From an uncultured Bacteroidales bacterium (GTDB lineage: Bacteria; Bacteroidota; Bacteroidia; Bacteroidales; WCHB1-69), in the NCBI GenBank assembly GCA_934699095.1, contig CAKUVI010000001.1, forward strand, positions 310,001 through 374,000: 64,000 bases of DNA. The letters run 5' to 3'. Shown here piece by piece: positions 25,667 to 33,657 of this stretch (the first letter of the stretch is position 1; every line of letters starts with the position of its first letter). Made by a program: the position numbers and the translations under genes. The notes below the pieces were generated by a model. That model saw nothing but the letters and a program-made list of their open reading frames with translations, did not search any database and was not told the origin of the DNA.

Positions 25667-26865
25667 TATTCCTTGATTCCTTCCTCTAATTGCAGTTTTA
25701 CATCATTGAGGACATTCATGTAGTTGATGAATGCTTGATAAGGTGAAGAATAGACATCGAAGTTCTTCTTGACAGCGCGGTGTTGGAACCACTTGGAACT
25801 CATAAAGTTAAAGTGGTCGGCAGCTTGCAGTCTGAGCCAACTCAACTTGGCGTCGTGGTTTTCAGACTTTTGGTACAATGGTTCAAGTTTAAACAGTTGG
25901 CTGAAGGCTTCTTTTTGTAGTTCGTTGCCGAGCCATTCGTTGGTGTCCTTCTCTTCACCAGAGTAAGAAATAGCCCAAGGAGCGTGCATTGTGGCTGCGC
26001 TTAAATCACTATCAATCACATCTTTAGGGGAAATGAAACTGTAATTGTCGTTTTTGAGAAGACTATCAACCAAGGAGTAGAAGAAGTCGAAAATGCCAGT
26101 GTCGGCGGTGTAGTGTTCGCCTATTGTCTCATAGTCCCAGAACAGATTGATGAGTGGTGATTCATTGTCGTGGTGGCAGTTGTCAAGGAAGCGCATGTAT
26201 TTTTCAGCTGTCAGAGGGTATTTGTCCCAACTTTTGTCAGCGAAGCGCAGTGTTATGTCGTCGCAGAGCTGGTAGGAGCGTAGGAGTAGTTTTACATCAG
26301 TCTGGTAGGGGTTGCAGTAGAGGTAAGTGGGACTTTTCCAGCCAAGTATGTGCCTTGCGCCCTCAGTCAGGATTACTTGGTAGCCTGCATTGCCGAGCCA
26401 TTCGCCGATTTCATCTGAGTAGATGATCTCGGTATTGCAGAAGGAGACCGGTTTCACGCCGAAGGTTTCCCAGAGCAGGTTTTCCTGGAGTTTCACCTGT
26501 TCGATGAACGAGGATTCATTGTTGAGGGAAGCCAGGCTGTGGGTGAAGGTGCTGCCTGTTATTTCCACACATCCGGTGGATATTAGTTCCTTGAAGCTGT
26601 CGATGACCTCAGGGCAGTATTTTTTGAAGAGGGTGATGGAGCTTCCGGATATGCTGAAGCTGACCTTGAACTTGTCGGGGTTTTTTCGGATGATGTCAAG
26701 AAGCATTCTGTTGGCCGGAAGATAGCAGCGTTCGGCCAATCGGCGAGTCAGATATTGGTTCTGGTAGTCGTCGAAGTAGTTGTGGTTCTGGTTTATGTCG
26801 AAAAAACGATAAGTGCGCAGACGGAAAGGCTGGCTAATTTGAAAATGGAAGCATATTTTATTCAT
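25666..26865 (-). CDS. Glycoside hydrolase family 57 (alpha-amylase-like)
   Basis: An alpha-glucan-acting enzyme of about 399 residues. The opening NKICFHFQISQPFRLRTYRF and the pair FCNTEIIYSDEIGEWL (nucleophile E146) and NLFWDYETIGEHY (acid D244) mark GH57. There is no signal peptide, so it works in the cytoplasm. It is the third gene of a debranching enzyme, glycosyltransferase and GH57 operon that is conserved in Bacteroidota and handles glycogen. It overlaps the glycosyltransferase gene by 8 bases with this start, and a longer start six codons upstream is possible. Confidence 0.9.
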   Translation of the reverse strand: MNKICFHFQISQPFRLRTYRFFDINQNHNYFDDYQNQYLTRRLAERCYLPANRMLLDIIRKNPDKFKVSFSISGSSITLFKKYCPEVIDSFKELISTGCVEITGSTFTHSLASLNNESSFIEQVKLQENLLWETFGVKPVSFCNTEIIYSDEIGEWLGNAGYQVILTEGARHILGWKSPTYLYCNPYQTDVKLLLRSYQLCDDITLRFADKSWDKYPLTAEKYMRFLDNCHHDNESPLINLFWDYETIGEHYTADTGIFDFFYSLVDSLLKNDNYSFISPKDVIDSDLSAATMHAPWAISYSGEEKDTNEWLGNELQKEAFSQLFKLEPLYQKSENHDAKLSWLRLQAADHFNFMSSKWFQHRAVKKNFDVYSSPYQAFINYMNVLNDVKLQLEEGIKE

Positions 26866-28141
26866 AATGGAGTGTTTTTTCATAAATTAGTTTTAGTTTT
26901 TTTGCCACATATTCCCATTTCAGGCGGTCAACTTCAGCCGAGCCCTGTTCAGCGAAAAGTTTAGACAGGGCGGGGTAGTGGAGCAGGCCGTAGATGGCGT
27001 CGGCGGTGGCGTCGATGTCCCAGAAATCGACCTTTATGGCGTGGGTGAGGACTTCAGAGACGCCCGACTGTTTGGAGATGACCACGGGCACTTTGGCTCT
27101 CATGGCCTCTAACGGGGATATTCCGAAAGGCTCTGATATTGACGGCATCACATAAACGTCACTCATGCCGAACATGGTGTCGATGTCGTCGCCGCGTAAG
27201 AACCCTGTGAAATGGAAGCGGTCGGAGATGCCGAGTTCGGCGACACGCTCGATGATGTGCGACATCATGTCGCCGTCGCCTGCCAGCACGAATCTCACGT
27301 TGGGATCTCTCTCCAAGACGCGTTTGGCGGTCTCCACGAAGTAGTCAGGCCCCTTCTGGAAGGTGACTCTACCGAGGAATGTGACGATTTTCTCCGACAC
27401 GAATTTTTTCCTGACAACGTTTTTGTTGTTGGGTTCCACGGCGTTGTGCAGGGTGAACACTTTAGAGGCTGGTATTCCGTACCTGTTGATTACTATGTTC
27501 CTGGTGAGGTCGCTCACGGCGCACACGGCGTCGGCGGCCATCATGCCCTCTTTTTCCATGCCATAGACTATGTCGTTGTAGTTTTCGCCAGAGCGGTCGA
27601 ACTCTGTTGCGTGGATGTGCACCACCAATGGCTTTCCGGAGGCACGTTTGGCAGCGATGCCCGCACGGTACGTCAGCCAGTCATGAGCGTGGATTATGTC
27701 AAAGTCCTCGTTCCTGGCAATCTCGGCAGCGATGTTCGCATATTGGTTCACCTCCTGCATGAGGTTGGGACCATATTTGCCGGAAAACACATATTTTCGC
27801 TTGGTACCATTTGTTTTTTCAAAGATGCCGCTTTCAATTTGGTTCACGACGTTGTAGTAGTCATCCAATCCCACGTACGGGATCAGTTTGCTGTTCACTT
27901 GGATGTAGGAGGTTAGTTCTGTGTTGCGGTAGAGCTCAGAGCTGGGGTCGATTTCAACGTCGCTGCCATTCACGATCTTAACGTAAGAGGTGTCTTCGTC
28001 GCCGGAGGCATTGGGCATAACAAAGGTGACTTTCACACCATTGAGCGCCAAACCCTTGGTTAAGCCGTAGCAGGCTGTCCCCAACCCGCCTGAGATGTGC
28101 GGGGGAAACTCCCATCCAAACATTAGTACTTTAATTGGCAT
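26858..28141 (-). CDS. Glycogen synthase-like glycosyltransferase (GT4/GT5 type)
   Basis: A 427-residue GT-B glycosyltransferase. It starts with KVLMFGWEFPPHISGGLGTACYGL, the glycogen-synthase-like N-terminal loop, has a central TFLGRVTFQKGPDYFVETAKRV sugar-nucleotide-binding segment, and ends with the EX7E motif in SEPFGISPLEAM. Between the debranching enzyme and the GH57 gene it is the likely chain-extending enzyme of glycogen synthesis, although a branched alpha-glucan other than glycogen cannot be ruled out. The gap to the debranching gene is 14 bases. Confidence 0.9.
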   Translation of the reverse strand: MPIKVLMFGWEFPPHISGGLGTACYGLTKGLALNGVKVTFVMPNASGDEDTSYVKIVNGSDVEIDPSSELYRNTELTSYIQVNSKLIPYVGLDDYYNVVNQIESGIFEKTNGTKRKYVFSGKYGPNLMQEVNQYANIAAEIARNEDFDIIHAHDWLTYRAGIAAKRASGKPLVVHIHATEFDRSGENYNDIVYGMEKEGMMAADAVCAVSDLTRNIVINRYGIPASKVFTLHNAVEPNNKNVVRKKFVSEKIVTFLGRVTFQKGPDYFVETAKRVLERDPNVRFVLAGDGDMMSHIIERVAELGISDRFHFTGFLRGDDIDTMFGMSDVYVMPSISEPFGISPLEAMRAKVPVVISKQSGVSEVLTHAIKVDFWDIDATADAIYGLLHYPALSKLFAEQGSAEVDRLKWEYVAKKLKLIYEKTLHYE

Positions 28142-28155
28142 AATCTGAGATTTGT

Positions 28156-30099
28156 CTATTTGTTTGCTTGTTCAATTTTCCATTTCATGTAAAGTAGGGC
28201 TGCAACGCTCCAAGCCTGGGATATGCATCCGTTGGGCTTGAATGGCGGGTCTCCGTCGGTGACTTCCGCCACGGTTGAAACACCGTAGCTTGTCATGCAG
28301 CTGTCGAATTTGTAGAGTATCTTGTTGAGGATCTCGGGTGCGCTTTCCGGATGCACTTTCATGATGCAGTCTGTGAACGGGAAAAGAAGCCAGGGCCAGG
28401 CTGTGCCCTGGTGGTAGGCGGCATCGCGTTGGCTCTGGGAACCGGTGTAGTGCCCCTTGTATTGAGGATCCTTCGGGGAGAGCGTGCGGACTCCCTTGCT
28501 AATGAGCAGTTCCTCAACGGTGATCTTGAGTATCAGCTGCCTGATCTTCTCGCTGATAGGAGCGAAAGGCAGCGATGCCGCGATGAGCATGTTGGGACGT
28601 ACCTGGAAATTCTTGTAGTCACCGTCAACATAGTCGGCCAAATAGCCCAGCTCCTTTGACCAGAATGTGTCTTTGAACACAGTGGGGAAGTTCATGACCA
28701 CAGGCTCCCATTCGATGAGGAAATCCTTGTCGTGGCTCTCGCGGGCTGCATCCAGACTGAACTTGATGGCGTTGTACCATAGAGCGTTGATTTCTACCTG
28801 GCAGCCGGTGCGCGGCGTTACAGGCTGTCCGTCAACAATGGCGTCCATCCAAGTCAGGGCCAAACCGTCGCCTCCTGCGTATATAAGACCATTTTCCAAC
28901 ATCCTGATGTTGTTCATGGTGCCGTCTCTGTAAGCGCAGAGTATGTCTTTTATGATTTCACCGTATTTTGACCACACTTTTTTCGGCTTGTTGATGTAGT
29001 CGCTGTAGATTTGGAGACTGCGTATGAACCATAGGGGCGCGTCAACCGAGTTGTAACTTGAGGATGTCCCGCCAACCATGTTCGGGAAAAGTCCGCCTTT
29101 CAGGTCCGAAGTCATGCTGTCAACTATCTCCTCAAACAGGTCGAATTTGCCGAGTGCAAGCGTTAAGCCTGGCAGCGCGATGAATGTGTCGCGGCCCCAT
29201 CTTCCGAACCACGGGTATCCTGCTATGATGTCGGTACGGCCGTTCCTGCGAACTATGAACTGCTCTGCTGCGTTCTGCAGACAATTGGTGAATGATGTGC
29301 GGGCAGTGTGCCTCTGCATTTCTCTCGCGTAAATGTCAGCAATCTCTTTTGTGTCAACAGGCTCGGTGCCGATGCAGAGATAAAGCTCGCTGCTGTCAAC
29401 CTTGACAGTGAATGTGCCCGGACACCACAGATCCTCATGACCTTCATAACCCCTCTTTAACTCCTCTTCGTACTCTATATTATAGTACCAGTCTGGTTTG
29501 TGCTCGTAACCAGCAGGCGCAGTGAACTGGAAATATACGGGTGTGTAGTTGTCGTACATGCAAAACCCCGCGCCATTCTCAACAGGGCGGAATGCTGTGT
29601 TTACATTTGGGTTGGCATGTGTCAGACTATGGATGCGGCGGAAGGCAAGAAGAGGCAAGATCTGCAAGCTTACCTCTTTGATGTCGTCTAAAAACGTGTA
29701 TTTGATGATAAGCCTGTCGGCATCCTGTTGGAACAAAAGCGATTTCTTGAAATTGAACTTTCCGACCCTGAAATCATATACGGGTACATTGTCGGCTGAG
29801 AAGTTCTGGAGGTATTTGTTGCCCTTGGGCTCTATCACATTCCCCTTGTATTGGTGTATTCCCAGATGAAAATCCATGTCCTTGACCACAATGGTCTCGT
29901 CTATCCTCGATACCAAAAGATGACGCTCATGGTCGATGTTGTCTTGCGGTACAATGAATAGGCCATGGTATTTGCGGGTGTTGAGACCGCACATTGTGGT
30001 GGTTGCAAAGGAACCTGTCCTGCTGCAACGGAGTATCTCGCGTTCCTTCGAGTATTCAATGTTAACTAATTTGTCCTTATCAAATGATATGTAACTCAT
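28156..30099 (-). CDS. Glycogen debranching enzyme (amylo-alpha-1,6-glucosidase)
   Basis: Hydrolyses alpha-1,6 branch points. The 647-residue protein has the bacterial N-terminal debranching domain (residues 1-240, with MCGLNTRKYHGLFIVP) and the C-terminal (alpha/alpha)6 catalytic domain. The latter contains AGYPWFGRWGRDTFIALPGL, NSVDAPLWFIRSL, RPNMLIAASLPFAP and HQGTAWPWLLFPF. No signal peptide is present. It is the first gene of the three-gene glucan operon. A minus-strand TATCTTTG -7 box is visible at 30186-30193 in the AT-rich gap upstream, without a matching -33 box. Confidence 0.94.
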   Translation of the reverse strand: MSYISFDKDKLVNIEYSKEREILRCSRTGSFATTTMCGLNTRKYHGLFIVPQDNIDHERHLLVSRIDETIVVKDMDFHLGIHQYKGNVIEPKGNKYLQNFSADNVPVYDFRVGKFNFKKSLLFQQDADRLIIKYTFLDDIKEVSLQILPLLAFRRIHSLTHANPNVNTAFRPVENGAGFCMYDNYTPVYFQFTAPAGYEHKPDWYYNIEYEEELKRGYEGHEDLWCPGTFTVKVDSSELYLCIGTEPVDTKEIADIYAREMQRHTARTSFTNCLQNAAEQFIVRRNGRTDIIAGYPWFGRWGRDTFIALPGLTLALGKFDLFEEIVDSMTSDLKGGLFPNMVGGTSSSYNSVDAPLWFIRSLQIYSDYINKPKKVWSKYGEIIKDILCAYRDGTMNNIRMLENGLIYAGGDGLALTWMDAIVDGQPVTPRTGCQVEINALWYNAIKFSLDAARESHDKDFLIEWEPVVMNFPTVFKDTFWSKELGYLADYVDGDYKNFQVRPNMLIAASLPFAPISEKIRQLILKITVEELLISKGVRTLSPKDPQYKGHYTGSQSQRDAAYHQGTAWPWLLFPFTDCIMKVHPESAPEILNKILYKFDSCMTSYGVSTVAEVTDGDPPFKPNGCISQAWSVAALLYMKWKIEQANK

Positions 30100-30339
30100 A
30101 CTTAACTAAATAGTGAAATAGGTTGTTTTTACTATTGTTCTAAAATAATCTTCGTCTGTATAAATCTTATTTAAAATAGTACCCGCAAAGATATATATTT
30201 TATCTTGAAATAAAAAACATGTTTTTTATCAAAAAATGAATTTTTTTTTCACCATAGCTTTGAATTTATATGGTGAAAAGTTATAACTTTTTGATAATTA
30301 GAAAGATGAAAAAGTTATGTTAAAATACTTGGAAGGGTT

Positions 30340-31632
30340 TTAGCGGATTTGGAGGGCTTCACCCACCACGAAACAGCTGCCTGTTATGAGGATGACATCG
30401 TCTCTCTTTGCGTTTGCCTTGGCTGCTCCAACAGCTGTCGCCACAGATCCGTACGTGGTGCATTCCAACCCGGCAGTCTCCATTTTAGAGGTCAGTATGG
30501 AAGGGTCCATTGCCCTTTCAATTTGGGCGCAGCAGACATAGTAGTGGTAGTCTTTTGGGAGTATTTTGACAATGTTGTCGATGTCTTTGTCCTTGACCAT
30601 GCCGAAAACCACATGTATTCTTGAGTTTTCAGCAGGCTTTTCCCTGCGGATATATGGCATACTGTATTGGAGGCCTGCGAGATTGTGGCCCACATCACAG
30701 ATGGTGACAGGAGAATCAGAAAGTCTCTGCCATCGTCCCATCAGCCCTGTGTTTTTAATAACATTCTGCACAGCGTCTGCAAAAACGTCCTTTTGGATGT
30801 TGAGTACAAATTCGAGTACCTTGACGCATTGCATGAAAGTCACAGTGTTCTTGAGCTGGTATTCGCCTCCGAGTGGAGTTGACGGGAGTGAGGCAACGGT
30901 TTCCCCTTTGCTGTCATACAGCACGATTCCATTGTCTGTTGATTGCATCGAGTAGTTGCTGTCGGCGAGGAAGAGAGGTGCGTTGTGTGTGTTGGCAATG
31001 TCTTCAAACACGGGGAAGCTTTCGGGGTTAAACTCGCCAATCACCACAGGGGTGTTATCCTTTATGATGCCAGCTTTTTCGGCGGCTATCTTGGCTATTG
31101 AGTCGCCCAAGAGCTGAGTGTGTTCAAGTGATATGTTGGTTATCACGGAAAGGAGGGGTTTGATGACGTTGGTGGCGTCCAATCTGCCTCCGAGTCCAAC
31201 TTCAACAATGGCTATGTCAACGTTCTGTTTGTTGAAATAGTCAAAGGCGAGAGCTGTTGTTATCTCAAAGAACGAAGGTTCGAGGTGTTGGAATTTTTCC
31301 TGGTTTATGTCGAAGAACTTCACCACATCGTTTTCGGGTATCATTTGTCCGTTGATGCGTATGCGTTCGCGGAAATCGACAAGGTGGGGCGAGGTGAAAA
31401 GACCGGTTTTGTATCCGAGTTCTTGGAAATAGGATGCGAGCAGAGCCGACACGGAGCCTTTGCCGTTGGAGCCGGCCACGTGGACGCACTTGAGTCCTTG
31501 TTGGGGATTGTCGAGTATGTTTAGCAGCTCTTCGATGTTTTCGAGGCCTTCCTTATAGGCGGATGAGCCGATTTTATGGTACATCGGGTAGGCGGAGAAT
31601 ATGTTCTCCAGGATCTCGTGATATGATTTCAT
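30340..31632 (-). CDS. folC: Bifunctional folylpolyglutamate/dihydrofolate synthase
   Basis: Adds glutamate to dihydropteroate and folates. The 430-residue Mur-ligase-fold protein carries the P-loop VAGSNGKGSVSALLASYF, the GLGGRLDATN motif, and ITNISLEHTQLLGDSIAKIA. Its C-terminal domain has VTICDVGHNLAGLQYSMPYI. It follows the TonB-like gene by 9 bases and is the last gene of the exbB-exbD-tonB-folC unit, an arrangement seen in other Bacteroidales. The 240 bases after it (30100-30339) are AT-rich and hold only the debranching-gene promoter region. Confidence 0.95.
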   Translation of the reverse strand: MKSYHEILENIFSAYPMYHKIGSSAYKEGLENIEELLNILDNPQQGLKCVHVAGSNGKGSVSALLASYFQELGYKTGLFTSPHLVDFRERIRINGQMIPENDVVKFFDINQEKFQHLEPSFFEITTALAFDYFNKQNVDIAIVEVGLGGRLDATNVIKPLLSVITNISLEHTQLLGDSIAKIAAEKAGIIKDNTPVVIGEFNPESFPVFEDIANTHNAPLFLADSNYSMQSTDNGIVLYDSKGETVASLPSTPLGGEYQLKNTVTFMQCVKVLEFVLNIQKDVFADAVQNVIKNTGLMGRWQRLSDSPVTICDVGHNLAGLQYSMPYIRREKPAENSRIHVVFGMVKDKDIDNIVKILPKDYHYYVCCAQIERAMDPSILTSKMETAGLECTTYGSVATAVGAAKANAKRDDVILITGSCFVVGEALQIR

Positions 31633-31641
31633 GTTTAAAGA

Positions 31642-32340
31642 CTATGAGAAGATGATGATGCGGAGTTCTTCCTTGCCGGGGTTGTAAACGGCCTGTTTGG
31701 CGCGGGCCACGCACTGTTGTTGGGCGTTGCGGTTGGTGATGGTCGTCTTGTGTTTGGCGTTGTTGATCACGCGGGCGTCAATGACATGGCCGTCGGCTGC
31801 GACATGCACCTCGACGCATATCTGTCCTTGTTCGTTGATGGTGGTGTTTATCTGTTGCACCAATCCGCGGTGGCCGGTGCCATATCCCACGCCTCCGCCT
31901 GAGCCTGCGCCTTCGCCGGGACCCAATCCGGAGCCTGTGCCGCTGCCAATTCCGGAGCCAGAGCCTCCGCCTGAACCTGTGCCTCCGCGTCCCCTGTACA
32001 TCGACGACTGGTCGGGTTTAGGCGTTGAAGGTGCCGGTTGTGTGTTGCGGTTGGTGGTTGTGCGGTCGGAGTGGTTGACTGCAGGTGCGTCCTGTGCGTT
32101 TTGAGTGGCAAGATTCTCGCCTGACGAGGGTTTTGGCTTTGATGCCACGTTTGGGGTACCGCCACCGCCGCCGCCGCCTATCGAGGCTATGTCAACATAC
32201 ACCATCTTCTTTGGCGGCGGCGGGGGAACTTGAGTCTTGAGACTGCATGCCAGAAGCAAAATCAACATCAATCCCATGGTGCCGACTGTTATGCACCACG
32301 CGATGACTTTGTCTTTTCTATTCTCGTCAGTGTTTTTCAT
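31642..32340 (-). CDS. TonB-like energy transducer with glycine-rich linker
   Basis: A 232-residue periplasm-spanning protein. One N-terminal membrane segment (about residues 13-31) is followed by PPPPPKKMVYVDIASIG, a run of seven glycines, a Pro/Ser/Thr linker, and a striking Gly-Ser-rich stretch (about 115-160). The C-terminal domain (CVEVHVAADGHVIDARVINN...CVARAKQAVYNPG) is TonB-like. With ExbD and ExbB immediately upstream, overlapping exbD by four bases, it should couple the proton gradient to outer-membrane transport. The flexible glycine linker replaces the usual Pro-Lys rod. Confidence 0.85.
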   Translation of the reverse strand: MKNTDENRKDKVIAWCITVGTMGLMLILLLACSLKTQVPPPPPKKMVYVDIASIGGGGGGGTPNVASKPKPSSGENLATQNAQDAPAVNHSDRTTTNRNTQPAPSTPKPDQSSMYRGRGGTGSGGGSGSGIGSGTGSGLGPGEGAGSGGGVGYGTGHRGLVQQINTTINEQGQICVEVHVAADGHVIDARVINNAKHKTTITNRNAQQQCVARAKQAVYNPGKEELRIIIFS

Positions 32341-32777
32341 TTGGCTTCTGTGGCTAATACCATTTTATATCTCTGTTCTTCCGGGAAATTTTCGTTCAGT
32401 TGGTTCAGGATGTCCATCAATGCCACCACGTTTTCGATCGGCACGGATTTGTCGGCCCTGAGTATCACGTTCTTGTCTATCGTGTTGTCCTGCTCCACTG
32501 CAGCCATTAATGTCGGGAGCAGGTCTTCGTAAGCTGTCGGCTGCGCCGAGCTGCCTTCGGGGTTGACATAGTATTGGAGGTCGGCGTCTATATATACCTC
32601 GAGGTTCTTCGAGGCGAGCTGTTTCTCGGCTGTGCTTTTTGGCAGTACAAGGTTTATGGCGTTCGGTGAAACCATTGTGGAGGTCAGCATGAAGAATATC
32701 AACAGCAGGAACACAAGGTCTGACATTGAGGTCGCGCTGAAGGTAGCGTCAATCCTATTTTGCATTTTGATAGCCAT
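32337..32777 (-). CDS. exbD: Biopolymer transporter ExbD
   Basis: A 146-residue single-pass protein of the ExbD/TolR family. The N-terminal cytoplasmic segment (IDATFSATSMSDLVFLLLIF) carries the conserved membrane aspartate D20 that conducts protons with ExbB, followed by the periplasmic dimerisation domain. It lies 12 bases downstream of exbB and overlaps the TonB-like gene by four bases. Confidence 0.93.
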   Translation of the reverse strand: MAIKMQNRIDATFSATSMSDLVFLLLIFFMLTSTMVSPNAINLVLPKSTAEKQLASKNLEVYIDADLQYYVNPEGSSAQPTAYEDLLPTLMAAVEQDNTIDKNVILRADKSVPIENVVALMDILNQLNENFPEEQRYKMVLATEAK

Positions 32778-32789
32778 AACTACTTGAGT

Positions 32790-33491
32790 TTAAGCGTTTT
32801 CGTGAAGAAGGTCCATGAATTCTGTGGTTCGTACTTCCAACATATAAACAACGTTGGAGATCTTTGAAATCAGCAGGTTATGGAACACTAAGGCTATGAT
32901 GCCGACTATGAGGCCGCCCACTGTGGTTATCATGGCTGTGTAGATGCCTGATGACAGTGTGCCGATGTTGAAGTTGTTGGGATCTGCCGCCATGTTGTGG
33001 AAAGCTCCCACCATGCCGACCACGGTTCCGAGGAATCCCATCATCGGGGCCACGGCAGCGATAGTCGCAAGTGCCGACACTCCCTTCTCCAGACGTGCTA
33101 CCTCAAGGTTGCCTTCGTTCTCGATGGCGGTGCGGATGTCATCCAACGGACGGCCCAGACGTGACAGGCCCTTGTCGATCATTCTTGCTGTAGGGTTGTT
33201 GTTGCCACGGCAGAGCGCAACAGCTGAATCCAGCTTGCCCTCGTGTATGAAATCACGTATGTTGTTCATGAAGTTGCTCTCCTCCTGCGAGGCCCTATTG
33301 ACTATTAATAGCTTCTTGACAAAGAAGTATATCGCGAATGCCAACATCAGTATCAATGGGATTATTATCCAAAGACTGTTCACTGCGAATACCAATTTGA
33401 AATATGAAGTCTCCTCCACATGGGGGGCCGGAACCGCTCCGGTAACTTGCATAGTGTCGTTCAAGACAGCTAATAATGTTGAAAATCTCAT
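32790..33491 (-). CDS. exbB: MotA/TolQ/ExbB proton channel protein
   Basis: A 233-residue channel subunit with three hydrophobic segments: near residues 35-58, then the ALATIAAVAPMMGFLGTVVG and GIYTAMITTVGGLIVGIIAL pair typical of the family. The cytoplasmic loop contains RASQEESNFMNNIRDFIHEG. It is the first gene of an exbB-exbD-tonB unit. A minus-strand TATTTTTG at 33509-33516, 18 bases before the start, is the likely -7 element. Confidence 0.94.
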   Translation of the reverse strand: MRFSTLLAVLNDTMQVTGAVPAPHVEETSYFKLVFAVNSLWIIIPLILMLAFAIYFFVKKLLIVNRASQEESNFMNNIRDFIHEGKLDSAVALCRGNNNPTARMIDKGLSRLGRPLDDIRTAIENEGNLEVARLEKGVSALATIAAVAPMMGFLGTVVGMVGAFHNMAADPNNFNIGTLSSGIYTAMITTVGGLIVGIIALVFHNLLISKISNVVYMLEVRTTEFMDLLHENA

Positions 33492-33596
33492 AGTACAAAA
33501 AATTTATGCAAAAATATATCCTAAACGGGTAGTTTTTCCTTCTTGAAAATTATTTTTTAAACATTTAAATGTTGATATTACGCTTTCATATCTAAC

Positions 33597-33625
33597 TTGA
33601 TTCTTTCCTAAATATTGTATTTTTG
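33597..33625 (+). promoter_or_regulatory. Promoter of ftsK
   Basis: TTG (33597-33599), 18 bases, TATTTTTG (33618-33625). The first ATG downstream is at 33658, which supports that start. Confidence 0.65.
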
Positions 33626-33657
33626 TTGTTTTATTAAAGTAAAGTTTGTTAAGTTTC

